Origin: Lolium rigidum
Taxonomy: Eukaryota; Streptophyta; Magnoliopsida; Poales; Poaceae
Direction: 5' to 3'
Assembly (NCBI RefSeq): GCF_022539505.1
Contig: NC_061514.1
Span: 251,646,124 to 251,710,123, forward strand
DNA length: 64,000 nucleotides
The notes beneath the pieces are model-generated. The model did not search any database and was not told the origin of the DNA. It saw only the letters and a program-made list of their open reading frames with translations. This document shows positions 44,555 to 54,922 of the stretch, in pieces; positions within the stretch are counted from its first letter, which is position 1; each line of letters starts with the position of its first letter. Made by a program: the position numbers and the translations under genes.

Positions 44555-45896
44555 CTCAGGACCTAACCCTCCCCCAGGTGGCGGCGCCGCGCCACTCCGG
44601 GGAGCCCCTCCTCACCGGCCCTCCGGCCCCCCTCCAGCCCCTCCCTCCCCTCGCCGCCGCCGGAGGTGTCGCCGGGCAAAGCCCGCGCGGCATGGCGGCG
44701 GCGGGGCTTCCAGCTGGCCGCGACCCTGGGGGTGGGGGCGGCGCTCCTGATCTGTTTTGTGGTGGTGGTGGTGCGCGGCGTCGGTGGCCGGAAGGCGAGG
44801 CGGCGGTGGTGGTGGCGTGGCCGGATCTTGGCTCTTGGGGCCTGGAGGCGGCTGTGTCTGCTGCGTCTTTTCCTCCGCGCAACGGGCTTCTCCGCCCGCA
44901 TCACATGGGAGCCGGGGCGGCGACCCCGGGCATGGCGGCGGGCACCTCCTCTCCGGAGGTGGATGGCCTCGGTGGGATCTGGGGTGGGAGATCTTGGGAT
45001 CCCACACAGATCTCCGGCGGTGAAGATCCAGTCGACAACGAGCTTAGGGTGACGGGGCAGCCGGTGAAAACCGCGCTTTGCTCTCGGTCTTGGCGGACGA
45101 TGGCGGCGTCGCTTGGCGTCGTTACCTTGTCGAAGGCATCGTCTTTGCTTGCCTCGTCACTACACTCGGTGAGTTGGAGATGTGGGGCTGCCGGTGAAAA
45201 TCGTGCTCCGACCCTGGTCATGGCAGGCGATGGCGACGTTACGCGTCGTTACCTTCTTGAAGGCATCGCCGTCGCAACCTGCATCAACCCACTCGTGCTG
45301 CTCCGGGGGAAACCCTAGATTTGGGTCTCCCGGATCGGACGATGGCATCATTACCTGCGTCGTTCTACCTCTTGGGGCCTCATTTTTGGAGCAGCTGCTG
45401 GATGTTAGGTGATGTTGGTGGAGTGATATTCATCTACCACATTGATGGCGCTGAGTCTCGGTGGCATGGTGCTGCAGGGTATCGACGACGGATGCGGGAT
45501 GATGTATGCGTGCAGGATGGTGGAGCCGTCTGGCGTCATGGTGGCATCGACAGTAGGTCTTGCAAGGTTAATGCGATAATCTCTCTTGAAGATGGGGTCG
45601 AGGAAGACGGCGGTAGCAACTTCTGTGGCGTGTGCGCTGGCGTACGCTGAGAGTCTGCTTGACTGGATGTGCTTCTCACCTGCTATTGGGCGGTTTGCGA
45701 AGGCATTTGGTTTTTTTGGATGATGTGAGTTGGTGTATTGTCACTCCCTTCATCTCACTGTAGGTTTAGCGAGGTGACTTTGAGGTTGATCTTTTGTATT
45801 GCTGTTGTAAGGTGTTGTGAATAATCTAATAAAAAAACTATGTGCATCCCTTAGATGCAGAAGCTGGAATGATATTGCCCCATTTCGAAAAAAAAG
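44555..45896 (+). mobile_element. LINE-like retroposon lacking ORF2
   Basis: Plus-strand element with a GC-rich 5' part starting near 'ACCTAACCCTCCCCCAGGTG'. Its 3' end is the typical grass LINE tail: TAATAAAAAAACT, 'TGTGCATCCCTTAGATGCAG', 'CCCCATTTCG', then an A-run at 45889-45896. Between them there is no endonuclease, RT or zinc knuckle. The 246-aa plus-strand ORF (44578-45318) is only GC-rich 5' sequence. It is therefore a short, non-autonomous derivative of a LINE. No clear target duplication was found by eye. Confidence 0.55.
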
Positions 45897-46363
45897 AGCA
45901 AAGGGGGCAATAATGACTACTGCTTGTTTCAGACTCGTAGTGAAACAAGTCCGCAAGAAATAATTCTGAGAAGAATAGTGAAATGAACTTATCCTCAAGC
46001 ACAAAATGGTTAAGTTTCCTAGTCACAGACTCGGCATAATATCTCAGTTCCTCATCATCCGCTTTACTCTCTATGCGATGTTCTAGTTTTGTTGTTGTGA
46101 TTGTTGTTGGCCAGCGGCGGAGCCAGGACATCAACCATGCGTAGTCATGTTAAAATTGTGTAGTCAAATACATGTTTTTTTTTAAATTTTTTTTTACACA
46201 CTTTAAGTTTGTATTGCCAAAATACTATGTAGTCAAATGACTCCGCCACCGCCAACTGTGGTGTTGTTAATGCTATTGAGGAAATGCCAATTTTTATTTT
46301 AGCAAATCATATACAAACTGTTACATAATTTTGTTAGAGAACCCATAAAAAAACTTTGTATTT
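45897..46363. other. Spacer with a hAT-MITE-like insertion
   Basis: CAGCGGCGGAGCCAGGA at 46112 is a classic grass hAT terminal sequence. The opposite end near 46258 reads inward CAGTTGGCGGTGGCGGAGTC, similar but with an offset, and GTAGTCAAAT is repeated at both ends. Clean 8-bp duplications are not visible. The rest of the spacer is unassigned. Confidence 0.35.
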
Positions 46364-47793
46364 GTGTTGCTCTATGTGGTAAAGAGTTGCTCTCGGAAGC
46401 ACTGGATTGAAAATGTGATGGTAATACATTCAATTCCGTACATCCATTCATCGTCTGATCACCAGAACGAAATGAGGCTGGCGATTATTGTTCTGAGGAT
46501 ACTGAGCAGTAACGAAGAATTGAGGTTTCAAGAGAAGGAATGTTTGTCTCCTAATAAATCTCCAAGGTTTAAGTTAAAGTTAGTAGCAAAAGGTTTCAGC
46601 CAGATTGCAGATATAGATTATAATCATGTATTATCACCAGTTGTGAAGCATAATTCTATTCGTGCATTTTCGGTATTGTGGCTATGTACGATCTTGATTC
46701 TGAGCCTATATGTATAGAGTGTTTTTCTGCATGAAGAGTTGTAGGAGGAGATATACATGAATCTACCCGAGGTTTTAGTTTTTCTGGTAAGGAGGTTCTT
46801 GCTTGCAAATTAAACAGATCCCTTTATGTTGGATGCAGTGTCATAAAAGGAGTGAAAAACTAGTCACTAGATGTGGAGGAACACACTTTGATGAGGAAGA
46901 GCTCTTATTTATTAGTATAGCTAAAAGCTAAAGACTATATGCCTATTGTTTCCTACTTTCTCCATGGGAAGCGCCCTGGTCAATTTGTTATGATGATTTT
47001 TTTCTTGCTTCTTTCTTATCCTTTTGATTTTCCTATTTATTTGTAACAGTTCTTTACTTAGGTGGGTGGAATTTCACTTCTTCATTTATGCTTGCAAATG
47101 GTTTTAAGAGATCATAATATGATAGTGTGTTTACACTACGTTTGTTGATAAATCAGCTATGTACTTGTTGTTATATGTTGATGATATGTTAATTGATGCC
47201 AAGGGAAAGAAAGAAAACGCTATTTTAAAGGCATAGTTTAGTGGTGAGTTTGATGTGAACGATCTTGCTACTGCTGAGAAAATACTAGGTATGGAAATTA
47301 CAAGAGACAGAAAATCTATTTTGTTATTTTTAGCCAGCAAAGTTACACTAAGAAAGTCCTTCAACATTTTAATATGCATGATCAAAATTCTATTAGTACA
47401 CCTATTACTGATCATTTCAATTTGTCAGCTTTGCAATGTCGTACTTCTGATGAAGATTATGAGTACATGTTACGAGTTCCATATTCTAGTCTAGTTGGTT
47501 CTTTTATGTATGCCATTGTTTGTTCTCATCGTGATTTATCATATACTATGAGTTTAGTTAGTATATACATGGATAACCATAGTAAAAAATACTGGAAAGT
47601 TGTTTAGCGGATTTTCAAGTACATTCAAGGTACACCCAAATCTTGCTCGAAATTTGGCAAGACAGGTGAGGGACTTGCCGCTGCGGACTTGCATAAGAGG
47701 AGATCCCTCATAGGTCATGTGTTCATGGTTGGTGTGAATGTGTTGTGAAAGGAAGCGTTACAACCTATCGTTTTCCAATCTACAACTGAAGTA
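46364..47793 (+). pseudogene. Ty1/copia pol relic, RT and RNase H, left of Harbinger insertion
   Basis: Plus-strand copia polyprotein debris. 'FKLKLVAKGFSQ..DIDYNHVLSPVVKH' (46570-46660) is the RT start. 'LLLYVDDMLI' with YVDD at 47174-47185 is the active site. 'DLATAEKILGMEITRDR' (47262) and 'YSSLVGSFMYAIVCSHRDLSY' (47475) lead to the RNase H region ending at 47793 in '...LQPIVFQSTTE'. Many stops and shifts, for example TAG at 46717 and 47605. The Harbinger element at 47797 splits the RNase H domain; the rest is at 49898. Function is lost. Confidence 0.85.
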
Positions 47794-47796
47794 TAA

Positions 47797-49894
47797 GAGC
47801 ATCTCCAGTCGTGTCCCCCAAACCGTCCCCCAAAGGGATTTAGGGCGCGCCGGACAAAAAAACGTTCCCAGCCGCGTCCCCCAAAGCCGCTTTTTGTCCG
47901 GCGCCCCCCGATACGGTGTCCGGCGCCCCGAGGCCGTCCCCGCCCCACAGGGGACGCTCCGGGCATGCTAGACACAACGAAAAGCAAGGCGGGCTCCCAC
48001 ATGTCGGCGACTATTTCCATAAACCGTTGGTTCGCGCCTTATTTCTCGTCGCTCCTTCCCTTCCGCGCCTCCCACCCCTCCGCCGCCGCTGGATTTACCG
48101 GCCATTTAGACGACTGATCTCTTCTGAGAGTCGCCACCATCATCGCGGCTGGCACTCTGGCTGGTCGTTCCGCCGCCGCCTCTTCGCCTGCGCGTCCCAG
48201 AACGCGGAGTCAAATCCGCCCCACCACCGCGCACACAAGGTGCTCGACGACTTGCCAGGTACGCACGATTGGCCGCTGTTCGTTGCCTCGTCTGCCGCGG
48301 CGCAATTTTAACCATTGATTTTGCGTCTGACATGGATAGCAACGACGAGGTGATTGCCCTACTGCTGGAGGACGAGCAAGCCTTTGACGACGACCTCCAG
48401 GAGCATTTGCTGATCATCGCGGCCCTCCAGGACGTGCTTAACGCCGAGGCGGAGAAGAGGAAGAGGCCGCGCCGTGGAGGATCAAGGCCGGGGAGAAAGA
48501 GGTCGAAGCCCCGGCAGAGGATGGAGGGGCATACCATGCTGCACAACGACTACTTCGCAGATGACGCAACACATGCCGACAATTTTCGGCGCCGGTATAA
48601 GATGAGCAAGGGTATGTTCATGAATATCCTCCACGACGTTCGAGAGTTCGACCCCTAGCTCAAGCACGACGTTGTAGGCGATGTCGGGTTCTCGTCGATT
48701 CAGAAGTGCACCGCCGCCATGAGGACGCTTGCATACGGAGCACCTGCCGATACACATGACGACTACCTTCGCATAAGTGAGTCTACTGCCATTGAGTGCA
48801 TGTACAAGTTGTGCCGAGCTGTGGTGGGAAAGTTTGGCAAATACTACTTAAGAGGGCCAATTGAGGAAGAGACTACAAGGATCATGGCACAAAATGCTGC
48901 CAGAGGCTTCCCTGGAATGCTTGGAAGCATCGATTGCATGCACTGGCATGGAAGAACTGCCTGTTTGCTTGGCAAGGTATATACAAAGGACGTCATGGAT
49001 ATTGCAGTGTGGTGCTTGAAGCTGTGGCAGATTATGACCTGTGGATTTGGCATTCTTTCTTTGGCATGGCGGATCACACAATGACATCAACGTGTTGCAG
49101 CAGTCTCCGGTGTTCAGCAGACTAGTGGAAGGTCATGCTCCACCATGCAACTATGAGGTCAATGGCCACCAATATACCAAAGGCTATTATCTAGCAGATG
49201 GTATATATCCAGAATGGGCCACTTTTCTCAAAACAATATCGAATTCATCAGGTCAGAAGAACTCCCACTTTGCTTCGCGATAGGGAGGCTTGCAGGAAGG
49301 ATCTCGAGCGGGCATTTGGTGTGCTTCAAGCTCAATTTGCAATTGTCTGGTATCCTGCTCTAAGCTGGTCTCGGGACCAAATGCGAGAGGTGATGCATGC
49401 TTGTGTGATCATGCACAATATGATCATCGAGGATGACCGCAAGAATAATGCCAAGTCACATGTTGGTCCCTATGAGTGTCAGGGCCCTCTTGCGGAGGTT
49501 GATCATGAGTTGTCTGCTGATTTTGCTTATTTCCTCGCCATGCACGCAGAGATCCGTGACAACAATGTTCACGAGCAACTTCAAGCTGATCTCGTTGAGC
49601 ATTTGAGGAGGATCAACGGATTATCAGCAAATGCCGCGGCACCTTGATCTAGCCCCATTTATTACATTTGTTAAGTTGTTTTATTGTTTATTATATTTTA
49701 ATTTGAAAACAATCTCCGCAAACATATTTATTTGTATGCTATATTTAATAAATGGTTGTGTTTTAATGTTTGGGGGCGGCATTTGGGGGACGCGAGCGAC
49801 GTCCCCCAAACGCGGCACGAACAAAACACGTCCACCAAATGCTCAATTCGGCGCCGTTTGGGGGACGGTTTGGGGGACGCGACTGGAGATGCTC
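47797..49894 (+). mobile_element. PIF/Harbinger transposon with long TIRs and TAA duplication
   Basis: Complete 2098-bp element. The ends begin GAGCATCTCCAGTCGTGTCC (left) and GAGCATCTCCAGTCGCGTCC (right, read inward), and the match continues for about 38 bp with one mismatch, including two CCCCCAAA boxes. TAA flanks both sides (47794-47796 and 49895-49897). It carries a nearly complete plus-strand transposase. It sits inside a copia RNase H region whose reading resumes right after the element. High TIR identity suggests it is younger than the element at 20320. Confidence 0.95.
48332..49647 (+). pseudogene. PIF/Harbinger transposase (DDE nuclease), lightly damaged
   Basis: ATG at 48332 (MDSNDEVIALLLEDEQ), stop at 49645. 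Order of motifs: acidic N-terminus; basic 'KRPRRGGSRPGRKRSK'; 'HNDYFADD..H..NFRRRYKM'; helix-rich '[14 protein letters not shown]'; first catalytic Asp in '[11 protein letters not shown]' (about 48925); second Asp in '[12 protein letters not shown]' (about 49085); '[15 protein letters not shown]'; Glu in 'RKDLERAFGVLQAQF' (about 49300); 'ACVIMHNMIIEDDR'; C-terminus 'LQADLVEHLRRINGL'. Lesions by eye: TAG at 48656, a missing base near 48948, a missing base near 49072, and another shift near 49255. It needs a Myb-like partner that is not here. The three catalytic residues themselves are preserved. Confidence 0.9.
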
Positions 49895-49897
49895 TAA

Positions 49898-50210
49898 TAT
49901 ATGGATACTGTTGAAGCTTACAAAGAGCTTATTTGGTTTATAGCTACTGCGAAAGCTTACAAAGAGTATGTTTAGTTAAAAGATTTGTATGTTGAGCTTT
50001 ATGGAGATAATTCTTGCATTACCTGAGGATGAAATGTTCCATGAGAGAACGAAGCACATTGATCTCAACTACCATTATGTTCAACACATAGTTTCTCAAG
50101 ATAAACTGAAGGTAAGTAAGCAAGATAAGTAATCCTGATAATCCTGCTGGTATGATGACAAAGATAGACCTAGTTCCCAAGTTTTAGCTTTGCTCGAGCT
50201 TAGTTGATAT
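49898..50210 (+). pseudogene. Ty1/copia RNase H end, right of Harbinger insertion
   Basis: The frame resumes after the TAA duplication with 'YMDTVEAYKELIW', then, after a short duplicated stretch, 'MFHERTKHIDLNYHYVQHIVSQDKLKV' (50036-50115) and 'DNPAGMMTK', the standard C-terminal order of copia RNase H. Damaged by stops. Shares origin with 46364-47793. Confidence 0.8.
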
Positions 50211-50639
50211 AATATTTAACTCTAGTGTTGTTTGGCACTGAAAGTGTTTTATTTTTTGTTCAGACGATTGATGTTGTTCATGCTCCAACTAGGTTTTTTT
50301 TATCAATGTGGAGTTTTTTTATATTGTGATCCAAATTCATATAAAATGGATGCTAACTTATGATGAGAGGAGCGAGACCCATGGCCAGGAGGATTAGTTC
50401 TAGTTTAGTCTACGAGCTATTCTTTATGTATTTCTATTTTCTTACACTTGGCTCATTGTAACTAGGAGGTTCTAAATATCTTTTGCATAATCTGGAGTTG
50501 CAATTCTTAGTCGTAACTTGGACATGTAATATTTATGTTGTACTACTCTGTTGGATGTAATATTTATGAAATAATCTTTCACGAGTGTTATGCTAACGAC
50601 TTGCGGACTACTACACACATTGGTGTGTTGGGTCACCGC

Positions 50640-51330
50640 ATAATATTTCCTCCCTTGATTGTACACCTATGTATGCTGAGGACTCCACTCACTATCGCGG
50701 TATTGTTGGAGGTCTTCGATATCTTACAGTGACACACCTGGATTTGTCCTTTGTGATAAATAAAGCGTGTCAATATCTTCATTTTTCTTCCTGTTCTCAT
50801 TGGACTGCTATTAAATATGTACTACGTTATGTAAGAATACTCTACAACGTCCCGTAACATTTTGTCTGTGTTCTCTGGTGTGGATTGGCCTGGTAATTAT
50901 GATGGTCGGCGATCAATGGGGGGATATGCTATCTTCTATAAATGTAACCTGGTTGCTTAGCGTGCTAGAAAACAATCCACAATATCTCATTCCAGTACCG
51001 AGTTTAAGTAGAAAGCACTTTCTAATGCTACTGATGAGTTTATTTGGATTACATGCTTTGCTTGATGAACTTAGAGTTTCAAAGATTTGTCCACCTATAC
51101 ATTTGTATGACCATATTGCAGATCTATCATAATCCATGTTTCACGAATCTTACAAACACATTGCAGTGGAGTTTCATTTTGATCGAGAGAGTTGCTCAAA
51201 ATCAGGTTCATCTCTTCTAAGGACCAGTTGGCTGGTATCTTGACTAAACCTCTACCACTACCATTATTTCATGCTTGCAAGCGCAATCTCAACCTTCGTG
51301 GAACAGTTGAGATTGAGAGAGTGTGATAAA
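50640..51330 (+). pseudogene. Second Ty1/copia RNase H fragment, different family
   Basis: Copia RNase H again: 'HYRGIVGGLRYLTVTHLDLSFVINKACQYLHFSS' and 'HWTAIKYVLRYV' (50680-50840), 'DWPGNYDGRRSMGGYAIFY' (50884), 'SNATDEFIW' (51030), 'FISSKDQLAGILTKPLPLPLFHACKRNLNL' (51205-51295). Because the same domain occurs again downstream of the first copia end, this is a separate element. Several stops. The 5' part is missing and the start near 50600 is abrupt. Confidence 0.8.
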
Positions 51331-51421
51331 CAATGTGTTGCACTAGAATAAGACTTGTAGTTTAGTTGGTTTAGGTATTGTATAAACCTAACCGGTCGAT
51401 ACCATTTCGTGTGATAACCGA

Positions 51422-52200
51422 ATGAGGAGGATTGATGGTCAAGGTAATACTAGTTGGAACCCAGTCTTGAAGGAAGTTTGCAAGCTAGAGTTTCCAAGCA
51501 ATGTAACTTTCATGTGGAAAGCCTTACATGGTGTAGCATCGAGAAAATCGACCCTTGCTAATAGGCACATGCGTGAACATCCTCAGTGCCCCATATGCCA
51601 AGTAGGTGCGGAAGATATGAGACATCTTCTGCTCACATGCTTGCGTGCTAGAGAGATGTCCTTGGGCATCTGGCTACATTGATCAACTTTTAGTTGGTGA
51701 GAGCTCGGGCTTATGTGAGTTAGGGGAAATTTTGCACAGAATAAAACCAAAGTACACCTATTTTGGAATATTGAAGATCAAAGAAACAACTTCGCTCGCC
51801 TGGTGGTATGTGTGGTGGCAACACCATTAGATGGTGACAGGGGAGACTGTTTCGGAGCCTTTCTGGATAGCTTTTGCAATTTGGGCAATAACAACGAATT
51901 TTTTATCGGTATCTTCAGCGAATCCATTTGAGTGTGAACACACTTGGAAGAAGACGGCCATAGGAGAATATAAACTGAACATTGATGCATCGTTTCGTGA
52001 AAATGGCAGAGGTTCTACTAGTGATGTCCTTCGGAAAATCGTGGAGAAGCTATTGGAGGTATGCATGCCCTTTGAACCATGCCCTCAGTGCGGCTACAAT
52101 ATAGACACTTGGTCTACTTAAAGGTTTGTATTCTTGGAGCAACTGGGGGTGTCACCTGTAAACATTGAATCAGATTTATTGGCTTGCAAATAAGAGATTG
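51422..52200 (+). pseudogene. LINE 3' part: zinc-binding RT tail and RNase H-like domain
   Basis: 'LEFPSNVTFMWKALHGVAS...LANRHM...CPICQVGAEDMRHLLLTC.RARE' (51470-51660) is the zf-RVT domain that follows reverse transcriptase in plant LINEs, with a C-x2-C...H...C layout. It is followed by 'CPWASGYIDQLL', then 'WKKTAIGEYKLNIDASFRENGRGS' (51940-52020), the start of an RNase H-like (RVT_3) domain, and 'FLEQLGVSPVNIESDLLACK' (52130-52190), its later part. Stops and shifts separate the blocks. The RT core is absent, so this is a 5'-truncated LINE or a derived gene fragment. Confidence 0.75.
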
Positions 52201-52976
52201 AAATATGGTTGAAATATGGAGCCCTTATACGGCCATTTTAGCCGATTTCTTCATGAGGGCGGATTATTTCAAACATATAAGCTTTGGACATTGACGAAGA
52301 AAAGTCAACCGAATACGCGCCAATCAGCTAAATTTTCTTCTGAATCAAATTATGTAGTAAGTTGTGATGATGCTCCACCTAGTTTTATTATTCCTTTTGT
52401 ACTTGATGATGTAACTATATTGGATTCTAAATAAAATGCACCACCTCTCAAAAAATATGTGCCATATGGTTTTCCCCTTTAAAAAAACCTAACCGGCCGA
52501 TCCGTGTATGTGTGCCCCTTGTAACTCCTAATAATACCAGGGAAAATGATACAATTCATTCAGAGGCTACGTTCGTTCGCAACCTTGGGGTATGGCGTTG
52601 TTTGATGCCTCCCATCGTGTGGACTTTTTCCACCTTGTTTCACACTTTATCCTCCCGCGTTCTTCTCTACTTTCTCCATGCGGATACCTGCCATGACCAG
52701 GCCTTCACTCCCACCACGCCGCTCCTGCTCCTTCCCCTAGATCAATAGCGGACTCAAGTTTTCACCAATCCCAACCGTCGTTTATGCAAGCTCGAGGGGC
52801 GCACACCCTGACGGGGGAAAAACTCGAGGCACCGCACTGTCATCGGGCCTCCGGCCAGCTTCACGCTGCCGACCTCCTCATCCGACGATTCTAGCTCCCC
52901 CTGTCGGTTTATCTCGCAGCTGCTCCGCCACCGACGCTGCATCATGGACGTCTGGGGGATTTGCTGAGCGAGGAGT
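52201..52976. other. Unassigned spacer
   Basis: A/T-rich up to 52500 (probable LINE 3' tail; AACCTAACCGG at 52488 repeats AACCTAACCGG at 51386), then GC-richer DNA. No gene or terminal repeat recognised. Confidence 0.35.
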
Positions 52977-53522
52977 TGATGAAGGAGAATTTATGTGCAC
53001 CGTTGAGTGGAACCCCAAGAGGAAGGTATGATGAGCACAACAGAAAGTTTTCCCTCAGTAAGAAACCAAGGTTTATCGACCAGTAGGAGAAAAACGTTCT
53101 CTCCCGAGGTGTTACGAACCAACTCGTGGCAGGGGCGCACTGACGGGGTCAGCAGCAACGTGGAGACCTGCACACAAACAACCAAGTACTTTGTCCCCAA
53201 CTTTCAGCGAGGTTGTCAAGCTCACTGGTTTGACTGAAAATAAAGGATTAAACGAACCATGTGGAAGAAGAATTGTTTGCAGAGAACAGAATAGAAAAAT
53301 GATGTAGAAGATTGCAATTAAAAGAAGAACGATCGGGGTCCACAGTTCACTAGAGGCGCCTCCCCAATAAATAAATATACCGGGTAAACAAATTACAGAT
53401 GGGCAATTGACAAACAAAGATTCTACGCTAATGGTTGGTGCAGAATACATGCTATGAAAGTATGCGGGCATTACAACAATATACATAGACCGTAATCCAA
53501 CTGCATCTATGACTAATAAGTA
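52977..53522 (-). repeat. LTR fragment, minus orientation, cut by gap
   Basis: Begins TGATGAAGGAG and continues with 'ACCCCAAGAGGAAGGTATGATG', the reverse complement of the terminal part of the 13893-15494 LTR family. It follows that family for 0.5 kb with moderate divergence until the gap. Confidence 0.75.
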
Positions 53523-53622
53523 NNNNNNNNNNNNNNNNNNNNNNNNNNNNNNNNNNNNNNNNNNNNNNNNNNNNNNNNNNNNNNNNNNNNNNNNNNNNNN
53601 NNNNNNNNNNNNNNNNNNNNNN
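53523..53622. other. Assembly gap (100 N)
   Basis: Exactly 100 N, flanked by two pieces of the same LTR family in opposite orientation. Confidence 0.99.
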
Positions 53623-53863
53623 ATTGACAACCTCAGCTGTTACGTTGGGGCAAAGTTACGTGATTGTGTTGTGCAGGTTCCACGTTGGCGCCGGAATCCC
53701 TGGTGTTGCGCCACACTACACTCCTCCGCCATCAACCTTCAACATGCTTCTTGGCTCCTCCTGGTTCGATAAACCTTGGTTTCTTTCTGAGGGAAAACTT
53801 GCTACTGTATGCATCACACCTTCCTCTTGGGGTTCCCAACGGACGTGTCGACTGCACGCATCA
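53623..53863 (+). repeat. 3' part of a 5' LTR (gypsy), after gap
   Basis: Matches 15244-15494, the end of the LTR family at 13893, and ends ACTGCACGCATCA before a tRNA-Asp primer site. It is the 5' LTR of the gag-protease element that follows. Confidence 0.85.
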
Positions 53864-53874
53864 AGCTATTTTTC

Positions 53875-53892
53875 TGGCGCCGTTGTCGGGGA
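53875..53892 (+). other. Primer-binding site, tRNA-Asp type, one mismatch
   Basis: TGGCGCCGTTGTCGGGGA; T replaces C at position 12 of the site. Confidence 0.85.
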
Positions 53893-54114
53893 GATCAAGA
53901 CACGCTGCAAGGGGAGTCTCCACTTCCAATCTCTTTACTTTGTTTTTGTCTTGCTTTACTTTATTTACTACTTTGTTTGCTGCACTTAAATAAAACACAA
54001 AAAATTAGTTGCTAGTTTTACTTTATTTACTGTCTTGTTCTCTATATTAAAAACACAAAAAATTTAGTTACTTGCATTTACTTTATTTAGTTTGCTTTAT
54101 TTACTACTGTTAAA

Positions 54115-54922
54115 ATGGGTACTGTTGAGAATACTAAGTTGTGTGACTTCACTAGCACAAATAATAATGATTTCCTATGCACACCTATTGCTCCACCTGC
54201 TACTACGGCAAAATTCTTTTAAATTAAACCCGCTTTCTTGAATCTTGTTATGAGAGAGCAATTTTACGGTGTTAGTTACGATGATGCTGCTGCCCATCTT
54301 AATAATTTTGTTGAACTATGTGAAATGCAAAAGTATAAGGATGTAGATGGTGACATTATAAAATTGAATTTGTTTCCTTTCTCCTTAAGAGGAAGAGCTA
54401 AAGATTGGTTGCTATCTCTGCCTAGAAATAGTATTGATTCTTGGACTAAATGTAAGGATGCTTTTATTGGTAGATATTATCCTCCCGCTAAAATTGTATC
54501 TTTGAGAAGTAGCATAATGAATTTCAAGCAATTAGATAATGAACATGTTGCTCAAGCATGGGAGAGAATGAAATCTTTGGTAAAGAATTGCCCAACCCAT
54601 GGAGTCGACTACTTGGATGATCATCCAAACCTTTTATGCGGGATTGAATTTTTCTTCGCGGAACCTATTGGATTCAGCTGCTGGAGGTACCTTTATGTCC
54701 ATCACTTTGGGGGCGGCAACAAAGCTTCTTGATGATATGATGACAAATTACTCTGAATGGCACACGGAAAGAACTCCACAAGGTAAGAAGGTATATTCTG
54801 TTGAAGAAACCTCCTCCTTGAGTGATAAGATTGATGCTATTATGTCTATGCTTGTGAATGGTAGATCTAATGTTGATCCTAATAATGTTCCTTTAACTTC
54901 ATTGGTTGCCTGAGAAGAACAT
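54115..54922 (+). pseudogene. Gypsy gag, N-terminal part, before solo LTR insertion
   Basis: ATG at 54115; a TAA at 54220 breaks the frame after 35 codons, and the same frame then runs to 54732. The retrotransposon-gag core is clear: 'LNNFVELCEMQKYKDVDGDI', 'LNLFPFSLRGRAKDWLLSLP', 'SWTKCKDAFIGRYYPP', 'WERMKSLVKNCPTHG'. A frame change near 54640 moves into 'GGTFMSITLGAATKLLDDMM' and 'IDAIMSMLVN'. A TGA follows at 54911, 12 bp before the insertion. Gag forms the virus-like particle. Damage is three point lesions plus the LTR. Confidence 0.85.

Noticed and set aside
44578..45318. 246-aa plus-strand ORF
   Set aside because: Gly/Ala/Pro-rich reading of the GC-rich 5' part of a LINE-like retroposon, with equally long ORFs in other frames.
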